Positions 4,202 through 5,814 of a DNA stretch of 5,814 bases are shown here, piece after piece. This stretch comes from Bacillota bacterium (GTDB lineage: Bacteria; Bacillota; Sulfobacillia; RBS10-35; JAJYVM01): assembly GCA_021792015.1 (NCBI GenBank), contig JAJYVM010000258.1:1-5814 (forward strand), written 5' to 3'. A program made the position numbers and the translations under genes. The notes beneath the pieces were generated by a model that saw only the letters and a list, made by a program, of their open reading frames with translations, was not told the origin of the DNA and did not search any database. Position 1 is the stretch's first letter, and every line of letters begins with the position of its first letter.

Positions 4202-5806
4202 GTGTTCGACGCCTGGATCTACCCCTACCCCTCTCGGCGAGCCGTGGTATTCGCAAGGCGCGGAATGGTGGCCGCCAGCCATCCGCTGGCGGCCCAGGCC
4301 GGACTCTCGATGATCCAGGCCGGTGGCAATGCCATCGATGCCGCCGTCGCCACCGCCGCGTGCCTGACCTTCATGGAGCCGGGCGCCAACGGCATCGGCA
4401 GCGACGCCTTCGCCCTGGTCTGGTCGGGCGGCAAGCTGCACGGGCTGAACGCCAGCGGGCCGGCGCCCGGTGCCATCAGCATCGAGGCCGTGCGGCGGGC
4501 CGGGCACACGGAGATGCCCACCCATGGCTGGACGCCGGTGAACGTCCCGGGCGCCCCCGCCGCATGGGCGGCGCTGATCGAGCGGTTCGGCAAGCTGACG
4601 CTGCCGCAGGTGATGGCCCCCGCCATCCAGCTGGCGGAGGAGGGGCATCCCGTCGCCGCCGGGGTCGCGCGCGGCTGGCAGGCGACCGCCGCCCGCTTCG
4701 CCAGCATGCTCAGGGGCGAGCAGTACCGCGGCTGGTTTGAGACCTTCGCCCCGGACGGGACGGGCCCGAACCCCGGCGACATCGTGCGGATGCCGTTTCA
4801 CGCGAGTACCCTGCGCGCCATTGCGGAGACGGGCGCGCGCGCCTTCTACGAGGGCGCTCTGGCCGAAAAGATCGACGCCGACGCGCAGATCCACGGCGGC
4901 TACCTGCGCATGGCCGACCTGGAGGCCTTCAAGCCCGAGTGGGTCGACCCGATCTCCGTCCCCTATCGGGGCTACGACATCTGCGAGATCCCGCCGAACG
5001 GCCAGGGCATCGTGGCGCTGATGGCGCTGAACATCCTGCGGGGCTTCGAGTTCAGCGACCGCGAGCGCTGGGAGACCTACCACCGCCAGATCGAGGCCAT
5101 CAAGCTCGGCTTTGCGGATGGCAAGCACTACGTGAGCGACCCCAGAGCCATGCGGGTCGCGGTCTCGGACCTGCTGGCCCCCGCCTACGGCGACGAGCGC
5201 CGCAAGCTGATCACGGACCGGGCCCTCGACCCGGCCCCAGGCCAGCCGCCCCGCGGCGGCACCGTCTACTTCGCCACGGCCGACGGCGAGGGCAACATGG
5301 TCTCGTACATCCAGAGCAACTACATGGGCTTCGGCTCCGGCATCGTCGTCCGCGGCACGGGCATCAGCCTGCAGAACCGCGGCCACACCTTCTCGCTGGA
5401 TCCGGGGCACGTCAACGCGCTGGCGCCCGGCAAGAAGACATACCACACCATCATCCCGGGGTTCGTCTGCAAGGACGGCGCGCCGGTCGGCCCCTTCGGC
5501 GTGATGGGCGGCTTCATGCAGCCGCAGGGCCACGTGCAGGTGATCAGCAACCTCCTGGACTTCCACATGAACCCGCAGTCCGCGCTGGATGCGCCGCGCT
5601 GGCAGTGGACCGAGGGGCGGCAGGTGACCCTGGAGCGGACCATCCCGGGTCACATCGTGGAGCGCCTGGCCCGCGCCGGCCATCAGTTGCGGATTGCGAC
5701 GGAGAGCGGCGGCTTCGGCCGCGGTCAGGTCATCGTGCGCCTGCCGGGCGGGGCCCTGGCCGGCGGCACCGAGCCCCGCACCGACGGCCAGATCGCGGCC
5801 TGGTGA
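4202..5806 (+). CDS. ggt: Gamma-glutamyltransferase family protein (YwrD-type), cytoplasmic
   Basis: An N-terminal-nucleophile hydrolase of 534 residues, full length for the family. Members self-cleave before a threonine to give large and small subunits and then transfer or hydrolyse gamma-glutamyl groups, for example from glutathione. Landmarks: GGNAIDAAVATAACLTFMEP (41-60) and NGIGSDAFALVW (63-74) in the large subunit, GGT with the presumed nucleophile Thr354, then VYFATADGEGNMVSYIQSNY (355-374), and the oxyanion glycines Gly436-Gly437 in FGVMGGFMQPQGH. Cleavage would give about 353 and 181 residues. Where classical enzymes have L-x-x-R-E-x-A-P, with the Arg that holds the glutamyl carboxylate, this protein has LNASGPAP (82-89); the Ser-Ser-Met segment is also replaced, by TYHTIIPG. 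This fits the YwrD-like branch, so the true substrate is uncertain. No signal peptide is present. GTG 4202 is chosen from AAGGGAG 9 nt upstream and the family-like start MFDxxxYPYPSRR; GTG 4181 is an in-frame alternative. Confidence 0.93.
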   Translation: MFDAWIYPYPSRRAVVFARRGMVAASHPLAAQAGLSMIQAGGNAIDAAVATAACLTFMEPGANGIGSDAFALVWSGGKLHGLNASGPAPGAISIEAVRRAGHTEMPTHGWTPVNVPGAPAAWAALIERFGKLTLPQVMAPAIQLAEEGHPVAAGVARGWQATAARFASMLRGEQYRGWFETFAPDGTGPNPGDIVRMPFHASTLRAIAETGARAFYEGALAEKIDADAQIHGGYLRMADLEAFKPEWVDPISVPYRGYDICEIPPNGQGIVALMALNILRGFEFSDRERWETYHRQIEAIKLGFADGKHYVSDPRAMRVAVSDLLAPAYGDERRKLITDRALDPAPGQPPRGGTVYFATADGEGNMVSYIQSNYMGFGSGIVVRGTGISLQNRGHTFSLDPGHVNALAPGKKTYHTIIPGFVCKDGAPVGPFGVMGGFMQPQGHVQVISNLLDFHMNPQSALDAPRWQWTEGRQVTLERTIPGHIVERLARAGHQLRIATESGGFGRGQVIVRLPGGALAGGTEPRTDGQIAAW

Positions 5807-5814
5807 TGGGCGAC
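5806..5814 (+). CDS. Possible start of a next gene overlapping the ggt stop
   Basis: The TGA at 5804-5806 shares its last base with ATG (5806-5808), the TGATG arrangement common in translationally coupled gene pairs. Only three codons (Met-Gly-Asp) are visible and no clear ribosome-binding site precedes them, so this may be chance. Confidence 0.2.

Noticed and set aside
4161..4313. Short upstream frame from GTG 4161 overlapping the ggt start
   Set aside because: Its translation is Pro/Ser/Trp-rich without a family pattern, and it overlaps the well-supported ggt coding frame.
4085..5683. 532-codon open frame on the minus strand opposite ggt
   Set aside because: It is antiparallel to a clearly conserved enzyme; its composition (Arg, Gly, Val, Asp, Ala repeats, no motif) is what GC-rich codons give on the opposite strand.

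Overview
The window is very GC-rich (roughly 70 percent), and its real genes have mostly G or C at the third codon position. Ribosome-binding sites are strong and purine-rich (GGAGGAGGAA, GGGAGG, AAGGGAG). The gene set is a membrane-anchored D,D-carboxypeptidase of actinobacterial/clostridial style, a RimJ/RimL-type acetyltransferase, a Crp/Fnr regulator and a YwrD-type gamma-glutamyltransferase. Together these suggest a high-GC Gram-positive chromosome. A Symbiobacterium/Thermaerobacter/Limnochordia-like Firmicute or an actinobacterium is my guess; the genus cannot be fixed from this sequence. No mobile element, rRNA, tRNA or CRISPR array is visible.

Layout. Positions 1-443 (minus strand) hold the N-terminal 147 residues of an open-ended, alanine- and histidine-rich helical repeat protein whose C-terminus lies beyond the left edge. 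A long divergent intergenic region follows (444-1275). It contains an 18-bp dyad, a possible decayed gene fragment resembling the start of DUF1638 proteins, and at its right end a sigma70-like promoter. That promoter drives the plus-strand carboxypeptidase (1276-2493), followed 30 bp later by an acetyltransferase (2524-3084), probably in one transcript.

A second gene-free stretch (3085-3441) can be folded into a series of hairpins ending just before the ribosome-binding site of a Crp/Fnr-type regulator (3442-4101), so it may be a structured mRNA leader. About 100 bp further on, after a short hairpin that would mask the Shine-Dalgarno sequence, lies a full-length gamma-glutamyltransferase-family gene (4202-5806). 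Its stop codon overlaps a possible next start at the right edge.

Functional links. The carboxypeptidase acts on cell-wall peptide stems outside the membrane, and the acetyltransferase is a cytoplasmic modifier with unknown substrate. The regulator lies directly upstream of the gamma-glutamyltransferase on the same strand, so regulation of one by the other is possible but unproven. I do not see a complete, obviously new multi-gene system. The two points most worth a second look are the two-periodicity repeat protein at the left edge and the structured leader before the Crp/Fnr gene.
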